Below, in pieces: positions 30,431-40,729 of a stretch of 64,000 nt of DNA. Each line of letters starts with the position of its first letter. The stretch's first letter is position 1. The stretch covers positions 26,352,318-26,416,317 of the forward strand of contig NC_087068.1 of the NCBI RefSeq assembly GCF_963678635.1, given 5' to 3'. This DNA is from Symsagittifera roscoffensis. Lineage: Eukaryota > Xenacoelomorpha > Acoela > Convolutidae. The position numbers and the translations under genes were made by a program. The notes under the pieces are model-generated. The model was given only the letters and a program-made list of their open reading frames with translations. It had not been told where the DNA came from and did no database searches.

Positions 30431-30907
30431 TTATAAAATGTAAATTACATTATGCAATACATAGATCAGAATACAACACCAAGGACGAACATCCAAAGAC
30501 AAAACGACCCTACTACACTCGAGAAAGAATGGCCAACTACAATCAATATGCCGCCCACAATCACAACTCAAAGGATTTAGAGTACGACTTGACTTCGCAG
30601 AAAAGGACTTCATTGAACTAGACCAATGACCACCTCGATGTTCAAGTATACGTACAGATCCGAGTAACCAGGCATCCCCTCCACGCACAATCTCCACGCC
30701 ATTCCCAGACAAGGTCAAACACAAAGAAGTTCTCACCAATGAAACAGAAAAACCTGACATAGCCAACCATTCTGAAATCAGATTTGAGTTTGTTGCGAAA
30801 ACCCAGTCGTTGTCTTGAGAAGACACAATGATTGAATCTGGGACTTCTCTAATAAGAAAACCCAGAAGAAATAAGATGTTCGCCAAATACCAACGTCCAT
30901 CATCCAT
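30431..30907 (-). CDS. Antisense ORF next to the 3' LTR
   Basis: 158 codons on the minus strand from ATG 30907, within 60 bp of the 3' LTR, where antisense transcription from the LTR could read it. The start is MDDGRWYLANILFLLGFLIRE, with a hydrophobic segment, followed by a cysteine-containing middle (LNPLSCDCGRHIDCSW) and a hydrophobic C-terminus (RPWCCILIYVLHNVIYI). No domain recognised. The plus strand has no open frame here, and composition differs from the A-rich sense genes, which favours either a captured host exon or a genuine antisense gene. A chance frame of this length cannot be excluded. Confidence 0.4.
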   Translation of the reverse strand: MDDGRWYLANILFLLGFLIREVPDSIIVSSQDNDWVFATNSNLISEWLAMSGFSVSLVRTSLCLTLSGNGVEIVRGGDAWLLGSVRILEHRGGHWSSSMKSFSAKSSRTLNPLSCDCGRHIDCSWPFFLECSRVVLSLDVRPWCCILIYVLHNVIYIL

Positions 30908-30949
30908 CTTTCGAATTGCAGAAAAACTATTCTAAAAAACTCTGTAAAA

Positions 30950-30959
30950 CCCGGATGGG
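30950..30959 (+). promoter_or_regulatory. Weak polypurine tract candidate
   Basis: GGATGGG directly abuts the 3' LTR. It is the right place for plus-strand priming but short and interrupted compared with usual tracts. Confidence 0.35.
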
Positions 30960-31369
30960 TGGAACCTGATCTAAACTACATTTTATGATTGGATAAATTA
31001 GATATTTTACCAATGTAAAGTATTTAATATTAACCAATCATGATCCATCTAACTAACAATCCACTTATTTGTAAGTGCTGAAATTACTTGTAATTTCAGC
31101 ACCAGAGAGATTTGAATTTAACTTAAAAATTAGTTGAACTCTCCCGAGTACTTCAGCAGCCGCAATAAACCAGTATACCCTAGATCTATTGAGCCTAGCA
31201 GAGACTAGTTAAACAACCTGAGACTAGATAATATAAGAGTAAGATTAGGATCGGTATTAGACTAAGAAGTTGCACGAATCTATCCGGCCGAAAATAAGAT
31301 AGCGTGACGAGCAGACGGTGTACCCTATCCGAAATTACTCTATGAGTTATACCCATCGGTCCTAACTCA
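30960..31369 (+). repeat. 3' LTR
   Basis: 410 bp, matches 12463-12872 except G to A at 31231 and C to T at 31336. Followed by the second ATAG target copy at 31370-31373. Confidence 0.93.
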
Positions 31370-31373
31370 ATAG

Positions 31374-32129
31374 ATATTTCAAACCGCTCAAAGTGGATAT
31401 TGTTTTACAAAACTAAATAATTATAAATCTTGACAGCCAGTAGCGCTGTTTATTATCAAAACAGCTCGTAATTGTTTCGAAACTTAGAGGATATAGCTGT
31501 GCACGCCGTCCTCAAGGCACCCTGTATACTTTGTTTTCAAACTTTTTTCATATAGTTTTGATCAGGGCTGCCGGCTATCTTGCCATGCTCTGCTTGTAGT
31601 TTTTCCCACTGTTTAGTATCAGTATTTTAATGTTTTTTCCTTCAGAATGCTCAACGTTTGAACTTTTGCTAGTAACAACGGCTTTATTGCGTCATTTAGA
31701 TGAAAAATAATTTTTCTCGATCATCTCTTATGAATTTGTGCCTGTTGGGGGATATTTGCTTAATAAAAATGTAAAATTGTTTAAAACTTAACACTTTCTT
31801 TGACAAATGTGTTTCGGTTAAACGGCGTCTCCTAAAGTTTTTTCAACTTAGTTCGCGCTTCGTAAATTTTGTTCTAAAGCAAATTGTTCGTTGTCAATTA
31901 GGTTTCTAACATAGTAAGGCTGACTTGAGTCAAAAGAAGGAACTTTTTGGTATATTATTTTTGATTAATTTTATCTCAGCTTGGAAGTAAAAGGCCTCAT
32001 CAAATCAGGATACGTTTTTTGGGTTAATTCTGTTTAACGAAACCAAACTTAAAAAAACCAAGTTTGTTAGTTTCAGAGGCACCGCACTATTTTCTAGAAA
32101 TAACGACCACCATTTCAATTTCAATGGAC
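31374..32129. other. Right flank of the LTR element, nothing recognised
   Basis: AT-rich non-coding sequence. Confidence 0.6.
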
Positions 32130-32365
32130 TTAAAAACAGGACTTTTTACGTTTCAAAAAAGTTGTTGACCTATTAATATCTGCTGATATTTCGTCTGCTT
32201 AGTTTCTACACCATTTTTGTACGGTTGAAACGTTTCAATTTAATTGAATGTTTTGTAAATGTATGAACTTTGAAAGGTATTTTGGATGAAAGTTTTTGCC
32301 TTAATTGTTCCGGTGTCGGTTGACGAAAAAAAAATTGTGTGTCGCTTTAATAAAGAATGGTTTTT
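32130..32365. repeat. Dispersed repeat, copy 2 (partner at 10895-11165)
   Basis: Shares ordered blocks TTTCAAAAAAGTTGT, TTTTTGTACGG, TTTTGTAAATGTA and TCGGTTGACGAAAA with the left-hand copy. Confidence 0.6.
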
Positions 32366-33165
32366 AGGCGAATAAAAATTTCCTTAAAAGTAAATTTCGA
32401 AGGTTTTGGCAGCTGGGTATTTTTCAGGATTTTTCATTGAACTTATTTTAAATGACACTTGTTGTTTCAATATTTTTTTAAAAATTCTGTTTCTAAAGCA
32501 TTTTGTTAAGAGTTAGCTAAACACTATTGACCTCTTGAATTGTTCAATTCTTGTAAAAGTATTTTAAAACTCTGAATACTAAAAAAAAGAGATTAAATAA
32601 TTCCATCTGAACATTTACACTTTTGAATAACAAACCAGAAACTTTGAAACCTGTTTCTCAGTGATATCAAATCTCTGCTTCTAAAAAAATCGTGCAAAAT
32701 CAAGTCCGATTTTTTTTCCTAACGTATATTAAATTTTGTTTTCACAATTTAATTAGGTTGTTCGATCTATCTACAGTCTATACACCAACAACCTGTTCTC
32801 CATTCTAGTGGTCAAATACAGAATATTTGTCCGACCTAGGGGGAAGGTCATTCACTACAAATCAGTTTACAAACCACTCCTGACGTTTAAAAGAAGAAGC
32901 TGACTTCAACTATGGTAATCATGGTTGTAGTGTCATTTGCTGGTGGTGAGAACTGCTTGAAATTTTGTAAAAAAATAATTGTAGCATGTTTGTGTAAAAG
33001 TTTAGCTCTGGGTACCTCTAATGGGAAGCATCAGCATTTAAGGCCTCACATATTGTTGTGATTGAGTTGGGCACAGATTTCAAGGCGTTGATTTTTCAGC
33101 CAATGCACCTTTTTAGTTTCCAAAACTTATCAAATTTCTCCCAGCTAGATGTAGACCTAACCACT

Positions 33166-33396
33166 CTAATTATAGTGAGTTAGAAAACAGTACGCTTGTA
33201 CTGAAATGGACGAAGATTCTTCAATTTTTTTATATTCCCAGTCTTTGTTAGTTTTTTGATACCGATTGCACGTTTTCAATTCAGGGAACAGCATACTTTC
33301 GTTCAGAATTTTTTCTTCTTTTGTGAACTCTAAATTCGAATGAAGACAATTAGCGGTATCTAAAACACTTTTACATAGCTGAGGATTAGCTTCCAC
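33166..33396 (-). pseudogene. Conserved antisense frame in tandem copy 1
   Basis: 76 codons on the minus strand containing NPQLCKSVLDTANCLHSNLE and ELKTCNRYQKTNKDWEY. The same protein-like sequence is present in copy 3 (35439-35699) with mostly conservative changes, and in copy 2 (about 34290-34520) with a 1-nt deletion near 34493. The frame begins at GTG; an upstream stop separates it from any ATG. It might be an exon of a duplicated host or element gene. Family not recognised. Confidence 0.3.
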
Positions 33397-35438
33397 AGTG
33401 AAGTTTCCTTCTCGTTATTTTTAGCGCGGGAGCAGCCTTCAAATAACCAAATCATCTCGGTTTCTGATGCGTATATTTCATGGTATTTTTTCCGCATTAG
33501 AGGTAGTACTAGATTCGGGATCTATCGATTTCAACACCCTTTGATCTACACCCTTTGACCCTTTGATTTAACACCTTTTGACCCTTTGTTTCAATAATTC
33601 TTTTAAAATCTGTTGCTGAAACATTTTGTTAAGAGTTAGCTAAACACAATTGACCTCTTGAATTGTTCAATTCTTGTAAAAGTATTTTAAAACTCTGAAT
33701 ACTAAAAAAAGAGATTAAATAATTCCATCTGAACATTTACACTTTTGAATAACAAACCAGAAACTTTGAAACCTGTTTCGCAGTGATATCAAATCTCTAG
33801 TTCTAAAAAAATCGTGCAAAATCAAGTCCGATTTTTTTCCTAACGTATATTAAATTTTCTTTTCACAATTTAATTAGGTTGTTCGATCTATCTACAGTCT
33901 TTACACCAACAACCTGTTCTCCATTCTAGTGGTCAAATACAGAATATTTTATCCGACCTAGGTGGAAGGTCATTCACTACAAATTAGTTTACAAACCACT
34001 CCTGACGTTTAAAAGAAGAAGCTGACTTCAACTATGATAATCATGGTTGTAGTGTCGTTTGCTGATGGTGAGAACTGCTTGAAATTTTGTAAAAAAAATA
34101 ATTGTAGCATGTTTGCGTAAAAGTTTAGCTCTGGGTACCTCTAAAGGGAAGCATCAGCATTTAAGGCCTCACATTTTTTTTTGTGATTGAGTTGGGCACA
34201 GATTTCAAGGCGTTGATTTTTCAGCCAATGCACCTTTTTAGTTTCCAAAACTTATCAAATTTCTCCCAGCTAGATGTAAACCTAACCACTCTAATTATGG
34301 TGACTTAGAAAACAATACGCTTGTACTGAAATGGACAAAGATTCTTCAATTTATTATATTCCCAGTCTTTGTCAGTTTTTTGATACCGATTGCACGTTTT
34401 CAATTCAGGGAAAAGCATACTTTCGTTCAGAACTTTTTCTTCTTTTGTGAACTCTAAATTCGAATGAAGACAATTAGCGGCATCTAAAACACTTTACATC
34501 GCTGAGGATTAGCTTCCACAGTGAAGTTTCCTTCTCGTTATTCTTAGCGCGGGAGCAGCCTTCAAATAACCAAATCATCTCGGTTTCTGATGCGTATATT
34601 TCATGGTAATTTTTCCGCATTGGAGGTAGTACTAGATTCGGGATCTATCGATTTCAACACCCTTTGATCTACACCCTTTGACCCTTTGATTTAACACCCT
34701 TTGACCCTTTGTTTCAATAATTCTTTTAAAATCTGTTGCTGAAACATTTTGTTAAGAGTTAGCTAAACACAATTGACCTCTTGAATTGTTCAATTCTTGT
34801 AAAAGTATTTAAAAACTCTGAATACTAAAAAAAAGAGATTAAATAATTCCATCTGAACATTTACACTTTTGAATAACAAACCAGAAACTTTGAAACCTGT
34901 TTCGCAGTGATATCAAATCTCTGCTTCTAAAAAAATTGTGCAAAATCAAGTCCGATTTTTTTTCCTAACTTATATTAAATTTTGTTTTCACAATCTAATT
35001 AGGTTGTTCGATCTATCTACAATCTGTACACCAACTACTTGTTCTCCATTCTAGTGGTCAAATACAGAACATTTTGTGCGACTAGGTGGAAGATCTTTCA
35101 CTTCAACTCAGTTTATAAACCACTCCTGACGTTTGAAAGAAGAAGTTGACTTCAACTATGGTAAACATAGTTGTAGTGTCGTTTGCTGGTGGTGAGAACT
35201 GCTTGAAATTTTGTAAAAGTTTGTAGCATGTTTAAAAACCTTTAGCCCTGGGTACCTCTAAATGGAAGCATCAGCTTTCAAGGCTTCACGTTTTGTTGTG
35301 ATTGAGTCGGGCACAGATTTCCCGAAGTTGATTTTTCAGCCCATGCGCACTTTTAGTTTCCAAATCTCTATCAAATTTCTCCCAGCTAGATGTAAACCTA
35401 ACCACTCCTAATGTAAGCCTAAACCTAATTATAGTGCC

Positions 35439-35699
35439 TTAGAAAACAATTCGCTGGTATCGAGTTGGGCGAAGATTCTTCAATTTATTATATTCCCAGT
35501 CTTTGTTAGTTTTTTGATACCGATTGCAGGTTTTCAAATCAGGAAACAGCATACTTTTGTCTAGAACATTTTCTTCTTTTGTGAACTCTAAAATCGAATG
35601 AAGACATTTAGCGGCATCTAAAACACCTTTACAGAGCTGAGGATTAGTTTCCACAGTGAAATTTCTTCTCGTTATTCTTAGCGCGGCAGCAGCTTTCAA
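35439..35699 (-). pseudogene. Conserved antisense frame in tandem copy 3
   Basis: 86 codons from ATG 35699, including RRNFTVETNPQLCKGVLDAA and DLKTCNRYQKTNKDWEY, homologous to the frame in copy 1. A small indel around the RRNF segment relative to copies 1 and 2 opens the N-terminal extension here. Product unknown. Confidence 0.3.
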
Positions 35700-35810
35700 A
35701 TAACCATATCATCTCGGTTTCTGATGCGTATACTTCATGGTATTTTTTCCGCTTTAGAAGTAGTACTAGATTCGGGTTCTCTCGAATTCAACACCCTTTG
35801 ATCTATACAA

Positions 35811-36531
35811 TGGTTCCCTGCTGCCCATGGGCAACGTTCAATTGATCCACAGGCTATCTCTCAGCCCTCTCTGCTTACTCCTTCAGCCATATATTTGCAT
35901 GAATTACCTTGAGGGGGCGCCCCTTGCTAAACCAATTTTTCTAAAACTATGAATCATATTACTTGAAAAGATATTTTGCCGACCGCCATTTTCGAAAGGT
36001 TGTCCATCGTGGTTCTACGATTTTAAGTACGAGAACCCTGTAAATCTTCGTTAGGATATATTTTCTACTTCCTTTGGTGTAACATAAGTGGAAAACTCTT
36101 CCACATTAAAAACTAATTTAATTTCATCCGTATCTAGTGCAGTGTTTTTCGCTGTTTTCTCCGACATCTTCAGTGTTGTTTTCAAAAATGGCGCCGTCAC
36201 TGTTGTCAGAAAATTTTGCTAGCTTTTTATTAAGATGGAAGACCTGGAAGTAATCGAACTGGACGCAGGGTGTCTCAGCTTTGTTTAAATTCGCTAACTG
36301 AGGTGGGTTGCCTACTTGTGGACCTCTTCTTGCAAGAAAATTGTCACTAATCTAAATTCTTTTTTCCGAGGCTTTTAAATTTCATTATTTTTTTTTTCAA
36401 TTATCAGTATCACCTCATCAATGGTCGCATATTTTTTTTTCCAATTATTTGAGTACCCAACACGCAAAAACCAACCCCTTGTTAAAAGGCACAACCAGTA
36501 ACTGATATTATTTGAAACTTTCACTTTTTTT
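35811..36531. other. Mixed-composition intergenic DNA
   Basis: A short GC-richer block at 35810-35940 follows the tandem repeat. The rest is T-rich. No gene supported. Confidence 0.5.
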
Positions 36532-37600
36532 TTACCGATCTACCTTTTGGGATCTGCTTATGTCTTTCTGCTTATGCGTATGCAGCGGCTTCTTTTTCAA
36601 AAAACTCTCATCAGAAGTTTTTAAGGTTTTAGATTGTGAATTGAAAAGGTCCCTGTCAGCCAAAAACAGGGTTTTGTCAAGCCTGTTTCTATCTGTATAT
36701 TTTAGTTTTATTGAGAGCGTTTCATGTTCCCATCCTGGAATATCATTGTTATCCGATTGATCATTTTGCTCACCAAAAGGTGTATGTTGTACTCTCGACA
36801 ACTTTTCAAACCGTTTGTCTTTTTTTCTGGTTATGTTTCTCTGCTTGAAACCGCTTGAAGCTTCACGATACGGAAGACGGATAACACAAATTATCGTCAA
36901 TTTCTTTCTGCATCACCCATTGGACGCTCACTACCATCTCATCATACCTATTTGTGTCCTAATCAACCGTAAACGTCTCAGTTCTTAACATTTTCAGCCG
37001 AAACTATGTGTTTGATTCGATGAGATTATGTTTTCGGGTACTGTGAACTTCAAAAGGTGCGGATACTCTTGCAGAGTTTTTCTCAGAAACTTTAGTCTAA
37101 GTGGAGATATTGGGTTTTTTAAAAAATCATTTTCAATATTCAAAAAAGTATAAACGTTCAATTTTTCTGAAAGTTTTGGCTGCGCCAAACAGCATGCAGA
37201 ATAACTGTGTTCCTTGCTTTGCAGGCCACGAGTAACAAAACTCACGAGACACAAAGCAAAACCATTCTCAATTCCCTCACCCCTGTCTTTGAAGTGCTTG
37301 GTTTTACGCTGGCATCAGCTTGACGCTTCATGAAACGGGAAAAGTATGCCCACAATTGTTTGTCGATTTCCCTCTGCACCAGTGAATGAACCTTCACTAC
37401 GATCTCGTCATACCTTTTTTATCTTTATTATCCTTAGACTTCTCAGTCCTTAGCAATTTAAACTAAAGGCTCCGCATTTTAGTCCGAAAAAGAACTGCTT
37501 TTCGTAGACTCTGATTTTCAGAAAGTCCGGATACATTTTCAAAGTTTTTCTCAGAAATTTTAGTCAGTGTACAGACAAAAAATCAATTTTTTTAAAACAA
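36532..37600 (-). pseudogene. Penelope-like element fragment, internally duplicated
   Basis: On the minus strand this locus encodes pieces also found upstream of the RT in the Penelope-like element at 43-47 kb. Block B (VQREIDKQLWAYFSRFMKRQ near 37310-37400) matches the region at 44610-44700. Block C (LVSFVTRGLQ near 37220-37250) matches LVSFITRGLQ at 44295-44325. Block A (LRLKFLRKTL near 37080-37110) matches LRLKCLRKGL near 44437-44466. A and B occur twice here, giving the order A-B-C-A-B. A 122-codon frame at 36532-36900 continues downstream. Stops and frameshifts rule out function. Confidence 0.45.
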
Positions 37601-40600
37601 ATTTCATCTTTCTAATAAATTTTCTGATTTAGTTTCTTCTTGCTTTTTGCTTTTGCTTTTCTTTTGTTTGCGATAGTCTTTGCTGGTTGTTCCTGTTATT
37701 GCCAATCAGTGCTGCCGGTTCCTACTCGCGAGTCACAACCAATCGCAAAGACTTCAATTCAAGTTCTGCTCTCTGATGTCTTTTCAAATGTTTTTGAGCT
37801 GCTCTGCTTCGTTCTGTTTGCTCTAGGAGAGCAGCTGGTGAAAATTTTTCTAAGCGTGTTTTTCTACTTTTCTTCGAATAGAATAATTTTCAGGCCAATT
37901 TTCTAAGTCTTTGTTGTTTTCATTCGTTTTTTTTTGGGTTGCTTGCAATTCTATGTTTTTGGGGTATCGTATGTGCGAAGCGTCGCTTTGCTTCGTAAAT
38001 GTGTTCAATCATAACAATTGTTTTGCGAGAGCAGGTGTCTCGTAATCTGGAACTACACATTTTCCGGTAACCAATTTTTTTCCATGATTATTTTTTTCTT
38101 TTCTTTCTTATCATCTTCCAGGTTCCTTTTTTAAGGTCTGGGGAGAATTCGTGGTCGGACCATGGTTTTACAGACCAAACACTGTTGAAATTTTGTATCG
38201 GTTACAAGTGAATTTTCGATTTTTGTTGTCAGCTCAAGTTTTGTCGACAAAGTTGCCACATCACGGATTTTTCCTGTGCTGTGAGCGCTTTTCAATGCGA
38301 TTACAAGTATAGTTTCAACAAGGTATTTGAAAAAAAAATTTTTTGATTTCTATTTTAGTGTTTTGGTTTAATTCGTGTATGCTCAAAGATTTTTGACTGT
38401 GTGACCATATCAGAGATTTTTTCAAAAATTCATTTTTAATTGAATCGCAAGTCTTGTTCAAGGTAGTTGATGGTGTTTAATTTTAGAAATTAGTTTTTAT
38501 ATTTTTTTTTGAATCAAGTTGTGTCTGATCAAAGATTGTCGGCTTTGTTTCCTCTTCATAAAATTGCTCGGTTGCTTAATTGATTTTTTATTAAAACTTT
38601 TGTGTTTGTGTTGCATTGCAAGTGGTGCGCAGCTCGGCTTCACCTCTGTGTTTGGATTACAGTCCTTTATCATTCTTTCTTTAGGATTTTTTGCCATTCT
38701 ATATCTGCGATGTTTCACATTGACCTGTTCGTTTTATTGAACTAAAGAGAAGATGATGATGATGAAGAAGAATAAGTTGAAATACAAGAATATGATACTG
38801 AAAAAGTGGGAAGAATTGGGGAGCGGCATTTCATGCAAAAGCAATTGACTAAACACAAACAGTCTTTGTTACATGTTGATTCTTAGCATAAAGTAAACTT
38901 TTCAGGTACAATTTCAGCTCAGCCAGAGATACGTCAAATCTGATTTTGTGACAATAAGAAAGCTCGTTTGCTCATCGTGTTGTCTTTACATAGTAAGTGA
39001 TAACAGAAATGACGTTCATAGTCAGAAGATTGTTAGAAAATCCCATTTCCGAGGATCTCATCGGAAGTTCATTTAACGAAAGAGTGTGGTCAATGTCAAC
39101 ACTGTTGTTGCAAAGCATCCAAAGAAAGACCGCGTCAGCTTTAATCAACTGGTTATTGATAGGCAAAAATCAAAGGTTTCTCAAGAATGAGGCATAGTCT
39201 TTTTTTGTGATATATTTCACGAAACTTTTTTCCTGGAAAAGTAAAATTTTTTGAAGTAATGTGAAAGACACGGAAATCCTGAATCAGATGCCGGGCATAA
39301 TTCATCGATGTAAGATATCAGTAACCGTGCTTCCCTTCGTCATGAAACCGTATTGATGACTCTCAAAAAGATGACGAATTTCGGAAAAGATAAAATCAAT
39401 CAAAAAAGGTTTGAATACCTTTTAATTTTAAGATTACCACAGCCAAATGCATGCGTATAGTTCAATTTCTACAAACTTGATGATTGAACGAATAATGAGG
39501 CACAAATCGATTTTTTTTAAAATTTATATCTGTTTTTTGAAAGAAACCTAATGGTTGTTAATAACCTAATCAATAGATGTGAGATATTTGATGTTTTCTC
39601 ATGTTTTTCAAGCCCCCTTTGAGAGATTATTGAGACAGCTCTGTCAAGTAGGTCTCTGATGTGGGAGAAAGAGTTTCTGACCTGGTGAATCTGGTGATGC
39701 GCCGCTGGACCTTCCGAGCTCCGTTGAGATGGTTCCTTATCTGCGAACTTCAAAAACATTAATAATTTTTCTGCATCTTTATAATTCCAACCTTGTTTTT
39801 TAGTGTTATTTTAGTCCCCTTGTTCCATTCGAATTTCTTTCTTTTACCCTAACGCCGCGCCGTCAAGCAAAGGAAACTCAAAATCTTCTAAATTGGATTA
39901 GATGTGATTTTTTTTTCTAAAATCATTGGTTTTTTAAATCAATTGTGTAAATATAACTGTTAGCGTCTCTAGGAAGATCCAATGATTTCATTGTCTTGTG
40001 TATGTTAAGGTGAAATCTGTCAATTAAATTTCAATTGTTAATGATTTATTTCTATTTATTTATAAAAATGGAGCCATTTCTAAAGTTCGATTACTCGAGA
40101 AACTACATTAGGACTAACTCCCGTAATCCCTTGGCTGAATGTCTTTCGGATACAATGTAGAAAATATGACATTTTGGCATTTTTTGACGTCTTGAAAAAC
40201 TCAAAAGAAGTGGTCGTAAGCACGCGACAACTATGAGTTCTATTATACACAAGAAAAGGGCTTATTTTGTTTCACTGCCTAACCCCTTCTCCAAATCTCA
40301 AGCCAGTCTAAAACAGATCTCGAGCAGCGAATCAAGCTAATCATCAGTCAGATCGATGAGTGAAATATCAAGAGAGGAAAAAAGCTGGTCCCTTCAGATG
40401 ATAGGTTTAGCATTTTTTTATTCGCCTATCTATTAGAAATTGGTATCACAGCAACCAAAGAAATCTGTTATATTGTCACAAACCCAAAAAATGTGAATTG
40501 CTAGCTTTTTTGTAGTTGAGTCCGAGGATTATAGAGCTATTATGCTTTTTTCGCTAGCGGGGGACCGGTCCGGTCAAAATTGTTCCCCAAATTGTGATAA
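37601..40600. other. T-rich DNA, no supported gene
   Basis: Contains a GATGATGATGATGAAGAAG microsatellite near 38752-38772. Short open frames with hydrophobic, T-run-derived composition (37640-37906 and 38519-38740) and a minus frame at 39517-39759 (HHQIHQVRNSFSHIRDLLDR, then ISHLLIRLL) were seen. Only the last has protein-like complexity and it is unassigned. Confidence 0.5.
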
Positions 40601-40729
40601 AATTTTTTCATTAATTCAGATGGCAATGCGAGGTTCAAAATTCTTGAAACTGCTTACAAAGCTCCTACACCTTGTAGTAGACTGTTAAACATCCGAAGCT
40701 TAACACCAGACCTTTTTTCAAGAGAAAAA

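Larger units (their letters stand above)
12463..31369 (+). mobile_element. 18.9-kb env-bearing Ty3/gypsy retroelement of complex-retrovirus layout
   Basis: Two 410-bp LTRs beginning TG and ending CA differ at only two positions by my reading (12734/31231 and 12839/31336). They are flanked by ATAG on both sides (12459-12462 and 31370-31373). Between them, on the plus strand, are a long leader, a basic ORF, Gag with CCHC knuckle, protease-RT-RNaseH, integrase, two small membrane ORFs, an ATG-less ORF, an envelope-like protein, a 602-residue unknown protein, and a long 3' region with an antisense ORF. The PR-RT-RNaseH-IN order is that of Ty3/gypsy (Metaviridae). At 18,907 bp it is far longer than usual for that family. 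The plus strand is strikingly A- and C-rich and G-poor. Near-identical LTRs imply recent insertion. A Gag nonsense codon suggests that this copy may not be autonomous. Confidence 0.9.
32459..35810. repeat. Three tandem copies of a 1,123-bp repeat
   Basis: The word TTTTGTTAAGAGTTAGCTAA recurs at 32501, 33624 and 34747, giving a period of exactly 1,123 bp. Copies 1 and 2 are very similar throughout and copy 3 is more diverged and slightly shorter. Each unit ends with a CCCTTTGA-rich microrepeat (near 33538-33590, 34662-34715 and 35794-35808). Each unit carries a related minus-strand reading frame, listed separately. Confidence 0.85.

Noticed and set aside
12463-31369. Bel/Pao element or integrated DNA virus
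   Set aside because: Gene order PR-RT-RNaseH-IN, DD35E integrase, GPY module and 4-bp target duplication fit Ty3/gypsy. No DNA-virus replication genes were seen.
37640-38740. Hydrophobic ORFs in T-rich DNA
   Set aside because: Phe/Leu-rich products come from poly-T tracts; no conserved motif and no good start.
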